DNA of 64,000 bases from Pseudonocardia sp. 73-21 (GCF_001899645.1 NZ_MKVV01000063.1:17018-81017); one strand, 5' to 3'. Positions 17,662 to 26,758 are shown, numbered from the stretch's first letter. Notes: generated by a model not told the origin, from the letters alone. Numbers and translations: made by a program.

Positions 17662-20600
17662 TGCCGATCGGCCGCTCCCCCTCGTGCTGCTGGTAGTCGC
17701 AGAGCCCCAGGCACAGGAACGGCGCGGGCCCGATCTCGTCGATCGGCGCGTCGCGCACGAACAGCGCGACGTGCGTGCCCCGTTCGGCGTGGTGCAGGTA
17801 GCGCTGCCCGGTGGGTGAGGCGACCGCGGTGGCGTTCTGCGACTCCCAGTGGAAGAGATCCGGCCCCAGAGCGAAGTCCCGGTACATCGTGGTGGGCGAG
17901 AAGTTGTGCTCGGTCTTGTGCAGGTTCACCAGCATCGCGTCCACCCCCACCTCCGGCGCCCACGCGACGCCCGAGGCGTGCCCGTAGGCCTTCCGCGTCA
18001 TCGACGCCCAGTCGAGCGCGGCCAGGATCTCCTCCCGCCGGTAGTGGGCGTGGCTGCGCAGCGGCAGGTGCTGCAGGCCCTCGCCCAGCGGTTTCGGCAC
18101 GTGCCGGGCCGCGTCGAGAGCGTACGCCGTGACCTCGCGCAGCTCCGCGCACACGGCTGGGTGCCGGCGCAGCTCGACCAGGCCGGCCTCGTAGGAGGTG
18201 AGGCCGCCGCGGTCGGGCCAGAGCTGGAAGAACAGCATCCGGGCGAGGCGCTGGTCGCGGTCGGTCAGTTCGGCGTAGCCGGGACCGTCCGGATCCGCGA
18301 GCGTGGCGTACACCGACGCCCGCTCGGGGTCGTCGACGTGGGTGAACGCCGCCATCCGCTTGAGCAGCGCGGCCTCGTCCGGCCCGGCCGCCGCGGTGGG
18401 CAGCCCGGCGTCGCGGCGCAGTCCGGTCCAGGAGCCGAGGGACTTGTAGACGTCCACCAGCTCACGACCGGACTCACTCAGGAACCCGGCGAGCGGCAGG
18501 TCACCGTGCGAGCGGACGTCGCTGATCAGCTCCTTGCGGGTGACCCGCAACTGCTGGCGGACGTTCTCCAGCACCGTCGCCTGCGCGACGCGGTCGAGCA
18601 CCAACGCCGACCCCGAGGGGAGGAACGGGAAGCCCTGCTCGATGTCGTCGACCAGCCCCTTGCGCGTGCTGCCCGTCAGCGCGCGGTAGCGGACGTCGAA
18701 GCGGAACTCGCGACGGTGCTGGCCGATGAAGTCCAGCGCCGTGAGCACCGCCTTGCCCTCCGCGCGGCGCAGCCCGCGGCCGAGCTGCTGGAGGAACACC
18801 GTGGCGCTCTGGGTGGGCCGCAGCAGGAGCACGGTGTCGACCTGCGGGAGGTCGAGGCCCTCGTTGAACAGGTCGACGGCGAACAGGCAGTTCACCTCCC
18901 GCGCCGCGAGCCGGCGCAGTGCATCATCGCGGTCCTCCCGGGACGTCTGTGCGGAGACGGCCAGGCTCGGGATGCACGCCCGGTCGAACACCGACGCCAT
19001 GTACTCGGCGTGCGCGACCGACACGCAGAACCCCAGCGCGCGCATCTGCCGGACGTCGGTGACCTTGTCCTTCGTCTCCCGCACGACCTTCGCCGCGCGG
19101 GCGTCGTTGCCGGTGTAGATCCCGTCGAGCGTGGCGACGTCGTAGCTGCCGCGCTTCCACTCGACGCCGCGCAGGTCGACGTCGTCGCTGATGCCGAAGT
19201 AGTGGAACGGCACGAGCAGATCGGCCGACAGCGCGTCCCACAGGCGCAGCTCGAACGCGCTGCGGCCGCCGAAGCGCTCGCGGACGTCCACGCCGTCGCC
19301 GCGCTCGGGGGTGGCCGTGAGACCGAGCAGCTCGCGGGGCTGGAGATGGTCGAGCAGCTGCCGGTAGGTGGCGGCCTCGGCGTGGTGGAACTCGTCGACG
19401 ACCACCACGTCGAAGTGGTCGGCCGGGATCTTCTCGACGCCGTACGCGGCCAGGGACTGGATGCTCGCGAAGACGTGCGTCCAGCGCTCCGGCCGGTCAC
19501 CGCCGACGTAGGTCTCGCCGAACGCGCCGTCGGCGAGCACCGCTCGGTAGGTGCGCAGCGACTGCTCCAGGATCTCCCGACGGTGCGCGACGAACAGCAG
19601 CCGGCTGCGCGGCAGCGTGCGGCGCAGCTGGGCGTAGTCGAGCGCCGCCACCACCGTCTTTCCGGTGCCCGTGGCGACCACGACGAGGTTGCGGTGCCGG
19701 TCGTGGACCGTGCGCTCGGCCTCCAGCGCCTCGAGGATCTGTGCCTGGTGCGGGAAGGGCCGGACCTCGACGCCGGTGCTGACGTCGGTGCCCCCGGGCA
19801 GGCGGTTGCTCGTCAGCGCCGCCGCCAGCCGCTCGCTGTCGGCCGGCACGTCGGGGTCGTAGGGGACGAAGCCCGGCTCGGCCCAGTAGCTGTCGAACGT
19901 GGAGCCGAACTTCCGGATCAGGTCGGGCGTGGCCACCGACGACAGCCGGACGTTCCACTCCAGGCCGTCCACCAGCGCCGACTTCGACAGGTTGCTGCTG
20001 CCCACGAACGCCGTGTCGAAGCCCGAGCGGCGTCGGAACAGCCACGCCTTGGCGTGCAGGCGCGTCGAGGCGCTCGCATAGTTGATCTTCATGGTCGCGC
20101 GGTAGCGGCGCACCAGCTCGTCGACGGCCCGCTGCTCGGTCGCGCCCATGTACGTGGTGGTGATGACGCGGAACGGCACCTCGCGCTCGCGCAGCAGCTC
20201 CAGCTGGTCGGCCAGCACCCGGACGCCGTGCCAGCGAATGAACGCGCAGAGCAGGTCGACGCTGTCGGCCGAGGCCAGTTCGGAGCGCAGCTCCGCCGAG
20301 AGCGACGGCTCGCCACGGGTGTTGGTGAGCAGCGCCGCGGACGACAACGGCGTGACCGGCCGCTCCAGCTTGTGCACGCCGGGTGCGATCTCCCGGCTGA
20401 GCACGACGAGGTGCTGCACCGCGTCCGCGAGGTGCTCGTCATGTGCGGAGACCACGGTCAGCACGTCGTTGACCAGCGCACGCCGGCCCGCGCCGTCCGG
20501 CTGCTCGCGCAGGGCCCGCTGCACCACCGCGGCGACGTGGCGGGCGAGGACGTGAGCCTGGTCGGCGTCCTCGACGTCCGCGAAGTGCGGGACGAGATCG

Positions 20601-20677
20601 CCGAGGAGGCCCAGCTGCGCGTCGAGCCGTGGTGTGCGGAGCGACTCGTACACACCGGCGTGCAGGGGTTCGGTCAC
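17594..20677 (-). CDS. PLD nuclease - SF2 helicase - DUF3427 protein
   Basis: 1027 residues, three parts. Residues about 110-280 are a phospholipase D-like nuclease module with TRLHAKAWLF (His208, Lys210) and VGSSNLS near 225-231. Residues 300-640 are a superfamily 2 helicase: Walker A ATGTGKT (335-341), VVVDEFHHAEA (DEFH box near 428), LTATPERGDG (453) and QQLGRGLRRAEGK (motif VI). The rest is DUF3427 (FQLWPDRGG..., SPTTMYRDFALG, FHWESQNAT, GQRYLHH). Such proteins occur sporadically and often alone; they are suspected phage-defence or repair factors, a role not shown here. GTG start. It stands alone in this window, with no partner gene on the same strand. Confidence 0.88.
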   Translation of the reverse strand: MTEPLHAGVYESLRTPRLDAQLGLLGDLVPHFADVEDADQAHVLARHVAAVVQRALREQPDGAGRRALVNDVLTVVSAHDEHLADAVQHLVVLSREIAPGVHKLERPVTPLSSAALLTNTRGEPSLSAELRSELASADSVDLLCAFIRWHGVRVLADQLELLREREVPFRVITTTYMGATEQRAVDELVRRYRATMKINYASASTRLHAKAWLFRRRSGFDTAFVGSSNLSKSALVDGLEWNVRLSSVATPDLIRKFGSTFDSYWAEPGFVPYDPDVPADSERLAAALTSNRLPGGTDVSTGVEVRPFPHQAQILEALEAERTVHDRHRNLVVVATGTGKTVVAALDYAQLRRTLPRSRLLFVAHRREILEQSLRTYRAVLADGAFGETYVGGDRPERWTHVFASIQSLAAYGVEKIPADHFDVVVVDEFHHAEAATYRQLLDHLQPRELLGLTATPERGDGVDVRERFGGRSAFELRLWDALSADLLVPFHYFGISDDVDLRGVEWKRGSYDVATLDGIYTGNDARAAKVVRETKDKVTDVRQMRALGFCVSVAHAEYMASVFDRACIPSLAVSAQTSREDRDDALRRLAAREVNCLFAVDLFNEGLDLPQVDTVLLLRPTQSATVFLQQLGRGLRRAEGKAVLTALDFIGQHRREFRFDVRYRALTGSTRKGLVDDIEQGFPFLPSGSALVLDRVAQATVLENVRQQLRVTRKELISDVRSHGDLPLAGFLSESGRELVDVYKSLGSWTGLRRDAGLPTAAAGPDEAALLKRMAAFTHVDDPERASVYATLADPDGPGYAELTDRDQRLARMLFFQLWPDRGGLTSYEAGLVELRRHPAVCAELREVTAYALDAARHVPKPLGEGLQHLPLRSHAHYRREEILAALDWASMTRKAYGHASGVAWAPEVGVDAMLVNLHKTEHNFSPTTMYRDFALGPDLFHWESQNATAVASPTGQRYLHHAERGTHVALFVRDAPIDEIGPAPFLCLGLCDYQQHEGERPIGITWKLRRAMLGETLRAASVVAS

Positions 20678-20940
20678 ACGCAGTGCCTACCGCACCCCAC
20701 CGACAGTGTGGCCGCCGCCCGTCCGTCGTGCACGGTTACGCCAGGCGGGCGCTCCAGGAGATGACAGTCCCCGCCGACTCGCAGTCCTCCCCGACGTCCC
20801 AGCGGTCTCGGTGCTCACCTTCATGGTCTGCGTCGCGCACGACCGGTCAGGAATCGAGAAGCACCGGCGGCACGCACGCTCGTACCGTCAGGTCGTCCGG
20901 CCGATGGCCGACGTGAGTACCCCACCCCGAGGAGCCGACC

Positions 20941-21270
20941 ATGAGTCCCACCATCCGCAGCCTGGTGATCCCGGTGTCCGACCTGGACGCCGCGAAGGCC
21001 GTCTACACCGCGCTGCTCGGCGCGCCCCACACCGACCAGCCCTACTACGTCGGGTACAACGTCGACGGCTTCGAGGTCAGCCTGAACCCGGCCGGCGACA
21101 CCGGAGGACCGGTGGCCTTCGCCGACGTCGAGGATCTCGACGCCACCCGCGAAGCCCTGCTCGCGGCCGGCGCGACCGAGCGCAGCGCTCCGCGTGAGGT
21201 CGCACCCGGGGCGCGGGTCTGCGTGCTCGCCGACGCCGGCGGCAACCCGATCGGACTGCGCGGCCGGTAG
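20941..21270 (+). CDS. VOC family protein, single domain
   Basis: 109 residues. One glyoxalase-fold unit: IRSLVIPVSDLDAAKAVYTALLG at the start, a central VGYNVDGFEVSL strand, and LADAGGNPIGLRG at the end. Members act as dimers binding metal or small hydrophobic ligands; the usual His/Glu ligands are only partly visible, so a binding rather than catalytic role is possible. Ribosome binding site GAGGAG lies 6 nt before the ATG. A -10-like TACCGT is seen near 20884 in the 263-bp region upstream, which otherwise holds nothing I recognise. Confidence 0.85.
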   Translation: MSPTIRSLVIPVSDLDAAKAVYTALLGAPHTDQPYYVGYNVDGFEVSLNPAGDTGGPVAFADVEDLDATREALLAAGATERSAPREVAPGARVCVLADAGGNPIGLRGR

Positions 21271-21302
21271 CGGTCGGACGTGCGCCAGGCGATCCCCGTT
21301 CG

Positions 21303-21980
21303 CTACTCCCACGGCCGGGCGGCCAGCACCGCCAGGTGCAGGGCCACCAGGGTGTCCTCCAGCTCCGGCAGCTCCGCGGTGCGGTCCTCCCGCACGCACG
21401 TCCGCACGAGCTGGGTGGTGGCGCCGCCCACCGCGAGGTAGGCCTCGAACGGCACCCGCGGCCAGCCGGGCCGACGCGGCAGGGCGTGTTCGTGCCACGC
21501 GCGGTTGACCTCGGCGAACTGGCGCTGGGCCGCCTCGATGTCCGGCCAGGCCTCCGGACCCGCGCCCGGCATCTCCACGTAGAAGATCCGCGTGAAGGCC
21601 GGCTCGGCCGCCAGGAAGTGCAGGTAGGCGCGCAGGCCCGCCCGCAGCTCGACCTCCGGCTCGGTGCCCGGCGGGAGCTCCCGTGTGGCGGTGCGGATCG
21701 CGGTGACGAGCAGGCCCCACCCGTGCGCGCTCGCCGCCCGCAGGCAGGCGTCCTTGTCGGCGAAGTGCTGGTAGAACGCGGCGCGCGAGACCTTGGCCGC
21801 GCGCACGATGTCGGCGACGGTGGCCGCGCGGAAGCCCGAGCCCGCCACCACCGAGACGGTGGCGGTGATCAGCCGCAGCCGCTGCGCCGCCGCGACCTCC
21901 GACGCCGGCAGGCTCGACCGCCCCCGCGGCAGCCCGGGCTCGGCGTCGTGCGTCCGCGCGAGCGATCCCCCTTGTGGCAC
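21303..21980 (-). CDS. TetR family transcriptional regulator
   Basis: 225 residues from the GTG at 21980, chosen because GGGAGGGG lies just upstream; the frame itself stays open to 22034, past the operator. The N-terminal helix-turn-helix domain is clear: RLRLITATVSVVAGSGFRAATVADIVRAAKVSRAAFYQHFADKDAC in short, with ATVADIV (helix 2-3) and SRAAFYQHF (recognition helix end). The C-terminal ligand domain is Ala/Leu/Glu-rich. It is divergent from an MFS transporter gene across a perfect 6-2-6 inverted repeat, the classical set-up in which the regulator represses the transporter and itself until ligand binds. Confidence 0.9.
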   Translation of the reverse strand: MPQGGSLARTHDAEPGLPRGRSSLPASEVAAAQRLRLITATVSVVAGSGFRAATVADIVRAAKVSRAAFYQHFADKDACLRAASAHGWGLLVTAIRTATRELPPGTEPEVELRAGLRAYLHFLAAEPAFTRIFYVEMPGAGPEAWPDIEAAQRQFAEVNRAWHEHALPRRPGWPRVPFEAYLAVGGATTQLVRTCVREDRTAELPELEDTLVALHLAVLAARPWE

Positions 21981-21998
21981 GTCCCCTCCCGTCCTAAC

Positions 21999-22012
21999 GT
22001 ACGCAGGCGTAC
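21999..22012. promoter_or_regulatory. Candidate TetR operator (6-2-6 inverted repeat)
   Basis: GTACGC-AG-GCGTAC, perfect arms with a 2-nt spacer, in the 76-bp gap between the divergent TetR and MFS genes, about 45 bp before the transporter ATG. Size and symmetry fit a TetR dimer site. Confidence 0.7.
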
Positions 22013-22056
22013 TCCTGATTGTGACCGGGCACACATCGTCTCAGGAAGCAGGCATC

Positions 22057-23706
22057 ATGGTCGCTGCCACCCTCTGGAACCGTCGACTCCAGCACTATCC
22101 GGACACCCGGCCGCGAATGGTGCAGCTCGCCATCGTCGTGGTGGCCACCATCGTCCTGTACTACGAGGCCTACGTGGCCAGCGCCGTCGCGCCGTCGATC
22201 ATCGCGTTCTACGGCATGAGCTTCCCGTACTACGTCTACATCACCGTCGTGGCCAACGCGGTGGGCGCGTTCGCGTCGCTGCTCGCCGGGCTCGCCGATC
22301 GCTGGGGCCGGGCCAACCTGGTGACCTACGGGCTCGGCGTCACCGGCCTGCTCGTGGCGTTCGGCCTGCCCAACGCCCCGACGGCGTTCACGTTCGGGCT
22401 GTTGTCGGCCGTGGTCGGGTTCGTCGAGGGGATCATCCTCGTGGCGACCCCGGCGCTGGTGCGGGACTACTCGCCCCAGATCGGCCGCGCGTCCGCGATG
22501 GGGTTCTGGACGCTCGGCCCCGTGGTGGGCAGCCTCATCGTCGCCGCCGTGTCCAGCAGCACCGTCGACGCACTGCCCGACTGGCAGTCGCAGTTCGTGA
22601 TCTGCGGGGTCGTCGGGCTCGTCGTGTTCGTGATCGCGCTCGTCGGGCTGCGCGAGCTCTCGCCCAACCTGCGGGACCAGCTCATGGTCAGCATGCAGGA
22701 CCGGGCGCTGATCGAGGCGCGGGCCGCGGGCGTGGACACCGACCCCCGGCACCCGTGGCGGCAGGTGCTGCACCTCGACGTCATCGGCTCGGCGTTCGCG
22801 GTCGCCGTCTTCCTGATCATCTACTACACGGCCGTCGGCTTCTTCACGATCTACTTCACGACGATCTTCGGCATGGGTCTGGCGGAGGCCAACGGCATCG
22901 GCAACTGGTTCTGGGCGTTCGACGCGATCGCGCTGATCGTGGTCGGCATCGTGTCCGACCGGCTCGGCGTCCGCAAGCCGTTCATGCTGGTGGGAGCGGT
23001 GGCGAGCGTGATCATGACGATCGTGTTCCTCACCCGCGGGCCGGACACGTCCTACCCGGCCCTGGTGGTGATCACGAGCCTGACCGCGGTGTCGCTGGGC
23101 GTCGCCTACGCACCCTGGATGGCGAGCTTCACCGAGACCGTCGAGCGCCGCAACCCCGCCCTCATGGCCACCGGCCTCGCGGTGTGGGGGTGGATCGTGC
23201 GCGTCGTCGTCGCCGTCTCGATCTTCATCCTGCCGCTGGTGGTGAGCTCGATGACGCCGCTGGTGCAGTACGGCGCGGAGGTCAAGGCCCTGTCGACGCA
23301 GTACGCGCCGGAGCTGCAGACGATCGCCGCGGTCGACCCCGCGACGCTCGCCGCGCTGCCGACCACCCCGTCGCTCGCGGCCACGGCCGTCGGGCAGATC
23401 GCGCAGAAGCTGGACGTCGACGCGGCGACCGCCACCGCCCGGCTGCAGGCCGTGGCCGCGGTGCCGGCGAAGGACCTGGCGTTCCTGCAGCAGCACGGCA
23501 AGGAGGTGGCCTCGGCCGCGGAGGAGAGCGCGAGCCAGTGGCGCACCTGGTGGTGGGTGTGCGTGGCGGGCGAGCTGCTGTTCATCCCGTTCGTGTTCGT
23601 GATGTCGGGCCGCTGGAGCCCGAAACGGGCGCGGCAGGACGTGGCCGAGCACGAGCAGCGGGTGGCCGCGGAGCTGGAACGGCTCTCCCGGACCCCGACA
23701 GGCTGA
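22057..23706 (+). CDS. MFS transporter with a long loop before the last helix
   Basis: 549 residues. N-terminal helices 1-6 contain the MFS motif A between TM2 and TM3, GLADRWGRANL (residues about 79-89); a second copy, SDRLGVRKP, follows TM8. The helices otherwise match a 12-TM proton-linked symporter. Between the last two helices (residues about 400-500) is an Ala-rich hydrophilic insertion of about 100 residues, with VDPATLAALPTTPSLAATA, which I predict to be extracytoplasmic. The ATG at 22057 has GGAAG 10 nt upstream. Substrate unknown; regulation by the divergent TetR is likely. Confidence 0.88.
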   Translation: MVAATLWNRRLQHYPDTRPRMVQLAIVVVATIVLYYEAYVASAVAPSIIAFYGMSFPYYVYITVVANAVGAFASLLAGLADRWGRANLVTYGLGVTGLLVAFGLPNAPTAFTFGLLSAVVGFVEGIILVATPALVRDYSPQIGRASAMGFWTLGPVVGSLIVAAVSSSTVDALPDWQSQFVICGVVGLVVFVIALVGLRELSPNLRDQLMVSMQDRALIEARAAGVDTDPRHPWRQVLHLDVIGSAFAVAVFLIIYYTAVGFFTIYFTTIFGMGLAEANGIGNWFWAFDAIALIVVGIVSDRLGVRKPFMLVGAVASVIMTIVFLTRGPDTSYPALVVITSLTAVSLGVAYAPWMASFTETVERRNPALMATGLAVWGWIVRVVVAVSIFILPLVVSSMTPLVQYGAEVKALSTQYAPELQTIAAVDPATLAALPTTPSLAATAVGQIAQKLDVDAATATARLQAVAAVPAKDLAFLQQHGKEVASAAEESASQWRTWWWVCVAGELLFIPFVFVMSGRWSPKRARQDVAEHEQRVAAELERLSRTPTG

Positions 23707-23709
23707 GGA

Positions 23710-24793
23710 TCACCTCATCCACCCGGCGGCCAGGGCGGTGCGGGCGTCGCGGCGCCCGCACTCCACCTGCCGCCGGGCGTACTCGTGCTGGAAGAGGATG
23801 AGGCTCAGCAGCTCGTCGCGGCCCGCACCGGAGCCGAGCGGGTCGAGCAGCTTCCCGATCGTCCAGTACGGCCCGGACGGGCGGAACGACTCGGCGGCGA
23901 GCTCGGCCAGCTCACCGTCGCGCGGCGCCACGAGCAGGTAGGGCACCGTCTCGTGATAGCCGCGGATGTTCTTGCGGTGCAACGACTGCAGGTCGTCGCC
24001 GAGCGCGTCGGCCAGCACCGCGCGCACCGAGACGGCCGCGGCGGCGGCGATGTCGGGCGGGCCCGGCGGCACCGGCGGGGGCTCGACGGAGTGCCCGGAG
24101 ACGACGACGAGACGCTCGACGTCCATCGCGAGCGCCGCGCCGAGCGGGGCGTTCATGCGCACCCCGCCGTCGACGTAGCAGCCGGCGGCCTCCGGCGGAT
24201 CGGCGACGTGGACGGGCGGGAAGAGCATCGGGATCGCGGCCGAGGCGAGCAGGTGATCGAGGCCCAGCGGCGTCCGGATGACGTCGACGTAGGAGTGCAG
24301 CGGCCGCTGCGGCGGCGCGCCCTGCACGAACAGGCGGGTCCGGGCCGCCGAGCGTGCGGGCGGGCAGACGGTGGCGGCGACCGCGACCGAGTCGACGTTC
24401 CCCGCGTCGACGTTGGCGGTGAGCCGCTCGGGTTCGAACAGCTCCCCGGCCCGCGTGCGCAGCGGCGTGACGTCGAGCAGCGCGTCCGGCGCGCCGACCA
24501 GGCCCGGCAGCCCCAGCCGCGCGAGCAGCGCCAGCGCGGGCCCGGGGGCGCAGAGCGGGTTGGCGAAGACCGCGCCGAAGTCCACCCACGTCGCGACGAC
24601 CCGCTCCCCCGCGGCGTCGGCGGGCAGATCGGCGGACTGCGCCGTGAGCGCCGCGGCTGGTGCCCAGCAGCACCACCGGCCGCTCGTCGCGCGCGGCCAG
24701 GGCCGGAAGCAGCTCGGCCAGCGCCCCGGCCTGGTAGGGACCGCGGGCGGCCGATCCGGCGAGCACGAGTCCGACGCGGCCCATGCGGCCCAT
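23710..24793 (-). pseudogene. Patatin-like phospholipase, frameshifted at the nucleophile elbow
   Basis: The N-terminal part (MGRVGLVLAGSAARGPYQAG, oxyanion-hole Gly-rich loop, then PVVLLGTS) reads in one frame from 24793; everything after the catalytic GTS reads in another (LTAQSADLPADAAGERVV onward to QVECGRRDAR). The shift lies at about 24650-24656, right after the Ser codon (plus-strand gct 24656-24658) of the GxSxG motif. The net change is one extra or two missing bases. The C-terminal frame keeps YVDGGVRMNAP, the patatin Asp-Gly dyad. All else is intact, so this is either a very recent mutation or an assembly error in a GC run. Divergent from the next gene, 47 bp away. Confidence 0.75.
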
Positions 24794-24840
24794 GCGGCCC
24801 AGTGTGGCCCCGCATGAATGGATTGGGGCACGCTGGAGCC

Positions 24841-25311
24841 GTGCCCCGGACGCCGCCCGAACCCCCACCGCCCGCGCTGTCGCGGTACTGGAAGCGCCGC
24901 GTCGCTGAGTGCGCCGCCACCGTGGCCCGCTTCCACCGCATCACCGCCGCACTCCCGGCCGGCCCGGCCCGCAACTGGCTGGCCGAGATCGGCAAGCGCC
25001 TCGACGCCGAGCTGGACGCGGTGGCGCGCCTGGCCACGGTCGGCGACTCGATCGAGCCCGCCCGCCGCCGGATCCGTGAACAGCCCGCGAAACGGATCGC
25101 CGCCCGCCTCGACACGGCCGCTGCCGGTTTCGCCGCCGCCGTCACGCAGGCCGCGGAGATCGCGGAGCAGGTGGCCGTCGACCCCGCCCACAGCGACGTC
25201 AACGCGCACCTGGAAGTACTGAGCAGGCAGGCTTCCCAGCTCGCGCTGGTGCCCGAGGAGCCGGAGGCCGAGCCCGAGCAGCGGCGGTGGCTGCGGCGGC
25301 GTCAGGCCTGA
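24841..25311 (+). CDS. Hypothetical helical protein
   Basis: 156 residues from a GTG, VPRTPPEPPPPALSRYWKRR at the start. The body (KRLDAELDAVARLATVGDSIEPARRRI) is a run of amphipathic helices with Ala, Glu and Arg; a coiled coil is likely over residues about 45-140. No family recognised. An in-frame ATG at 24814 would add 9 residues. No ribosome binding site is visible; CACGCT at 6 nt upstream may be a weak leaderless -10. It is divergent from the broken patatin gene and overlaps the next, convergent gene by 10 bp. Confidence 0.65.
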   Translation: MPRTPPEPPPPALSRYWKRRVAECAATVARFHRITAALPAGPARNWLAEIGKRLDAELDAVARLATVGDSIEPARRRIREQPAKRIAARLDTAAAGFAAAVTQAAEIAEQVAVDPAHSDVNAHLEVLSRQASQLALVPEEPEAEPEQRRWLRRRQA

Positions 25312-25664
25312 GCGAAGCCCATCGAGGTGCGCCCCAACCGGACGAGGTACTCGCCGAGCCGGTCCTCCCTCCACCTCAGCTCTGCACACAGATCCGCTAC
25401 ATCGTCGAAGGGGCCGAACCAGCCCAGGGCGGCGGGGATGTCGGCCGGGCGGGTGACAGGGACGAGGGCGAGGTGCTCGGGCCCGCCGTCCTCGTGCCAC
25501 GGCGGCGGGTCGGGAGCCTCCCGGGGTTCCCGGCGCTCGATCGCCAGCAGCGCGGCGGCGGCGTCGTGGCCTGGGCGCAGGGAGGCGAGGCCGCCGTCGG
25601 TGATGCGGACGGCGCAGCGGGTGGTGGGCGTGAGGATGCCGCGGTAGGGCAGGACGAGGGTCAT
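25302..25664 (-). CDS. Small protein resembling the C-terminal part of DUF4253
   Basis: 120 residues, MTLVLPYRGILTPTTRC. The second half, LALVPVTRPADIPAALGWFGP and LRWREDRLGEYLVRLG, resembles the DUF4253 C-terminal region (ALGWxGP and LRxWEDRxGAxLV). Typical DUF4253 proteins are over 200 residues, so this may be a short member or a truncated one; function unknown. It has good codon usage and an ATG start. The stop lies 10 bp inside the preceding convergent gene. Confidence 0.6.
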   Translation of the reverse strand: MTLVLPYRGILTPTTRCAVRITDGGLASLRPGHDAAAALLAIERREPREAPDPPPWHEDGGPEHLALVPVTRPADIPAALGWFGPFDDVADLCAELRWREDRLGEYLVRLGRTSMGFAQA

Positions 25665-25740
25665 GCGGACGTAGACGGATCCGGAGCGCCGCAGGTTCCG
25701 CGACGTCGTCCTCGCAGACCGCGGGTCCTCCTCGCAGGGA

Positions 25741-26691
25741 TTACGGGGTCTGCGCGGAGGTCAGGGGGTCTGCGAGGACGGTGAGCTCCGCCAACCGGGC
25801 CAGGTCGTCCGCCCGCAGGCCCGGCCACCCGTGCACCTGCTGCCGCCACCCCACCGGCACCGCACTGCCCCCGAACCTCGCCCCCAGCAGCGCGCCGGCG
25901 ATGGCCGCGACCGTGTCCGTGTCGCCTCCACCGCGGACGGCGGCCTCCAGCCCGTCCACGGCGCCGTCGGCGCGGACGACAGCCGACCACGCCGCCTGCA
26001 GGGCCGCCACGACCCAGCCGTTCTGCGCGGAGAAGTCGGCGGGCACGCCACGCTCGGCCTCGTCGATCAGCGCAGCCCACCCGGCGTCGACGTGCGGCAG
26101 CCCGACCCGGACGTCGAGCTCGCCCGTCCGCACGGCATGGTCGATCGCGAGGCACCACAGCACACAGGCGTCGCCGGCCTGGGCGTCGACGTGGGTCAGG
26201 CCGCTCACGGCCCGGGCCGCCTCGGCGATCGCGGCCGTGTCGCCGAGATGGGCGAGGGCGACCGGCCCGGTGCGCATCAGCGACCCGTTGCCCGCGCTCC
26301 GCCCGGTCCGTTCGTGCAGCTCGTAGGCCTGCACCCGGAGCCGAAGGGCCGACCCGGGCCCCGGCTCCTGACGCGACAGCACCGCGCGGGTCTGGTTGCC
26401 AATGTCGGCGGGGCCGTCGGCGAACCAGCCGAGGAACCCGTCGGAGATCCGGTCCAGCGCCTCCGGTGTGCGGAGGTCCAGCCCGTCGGCGGCGACCTGC
26501 GCGATCACGCAGGCCATCTCCGTGTCGTCGCTCCACTGCCCCGGCGCGTAGTCCCCGAGCCCGCCGCCGACCATCTGCGGCGCCTCCCCGACCGGCGGCA
26601 GTGCCCGCGAGCCGTACTCGTACGGGACACCCAGCGCGTCGCCCGCGGCGGCGCCGAGCAGGACACCGACGGCCCGATCCAGGTTCACCAT
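25741..26691 (-). CDS. ADP-ribosylglycohydrolase family protein (DraG-like)
   Basis: 316 residues. Begins MVNLDRAVGVLLGAAAGDALGVPYEYG; the metal-binding motifs are visible: GQWSDDTEM (residues about 51-59, first Mg cluster), AGNGSLMRTGPVAL (about 133) and GGDTDTVAAIAGALLGARFG (about 255-274). These are the hallmarks of the ADP-ribosyl hydrolase (ADPRH) superfamily, which removes ADP-ribose from proteins or nucleic acids, or hydrolyses related NAD products. GGGAG lies 5 nt before the ATG at 26691. It is divergent from an NrtR-like Nudix regulator, a pairing that suggests regulation by ADP-ribose or NAD metabolites. Confidence 0.92.
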   Translation of the reverse strand: MVNLDRAVGVLLGAAAGDALGVPYEYGSRALPPVGEAPQMVGGGLGDYAPGQWSDDTEMACVIAQVAADGLDLRTPEALDRISDGFLGWFADGPADIGNQTRAVLSRQEPGPGSALRLRVQAYELHERTGRSAGNGSLMRTGPVALAHLGDTAAIAEAARAVSGLTHVDAQAGDACVLWCLAIDHAVRTGELDVRVGLPHVDAGWAALIDEAERGVPADFSAQNGWVVAALQAAWSAVVRADGAVDGLEAAVRGGGDTDTVAAIAGALLGARFGGSAVPVGWRQQVHGWPGLRADDLARLAELTVLADPLTSAQTP

Positions 26692-26703
26692 GCACACTCC
26701 CTC

Positions 26704-26725
26704 ATTAGCGCGAGTTTGCGCTAAT
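26704..26725. promoter_or_regulatory. Candidate NrtR operator: 8-6-8 inverted repeat
   Basis: ATTAGCGC, 6-nt spacer (GAGTTT), GCGCTAAT; both arms perfect. It sits just upstream of the ADPRH start codon, overlapping its promoter. A related half-site, GCGTTAA, recurs at 26742-26748 next to the Nudix gene, and a palindrome GCACATGTGC lies at 26734-26743. The AT-rich centre stands out in the GC-rich sequence. Confidence 0.7.
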
Positions 26726-26758
26726 CAATAAGAGCACATGTGCGTTAACTTGTCGAGT

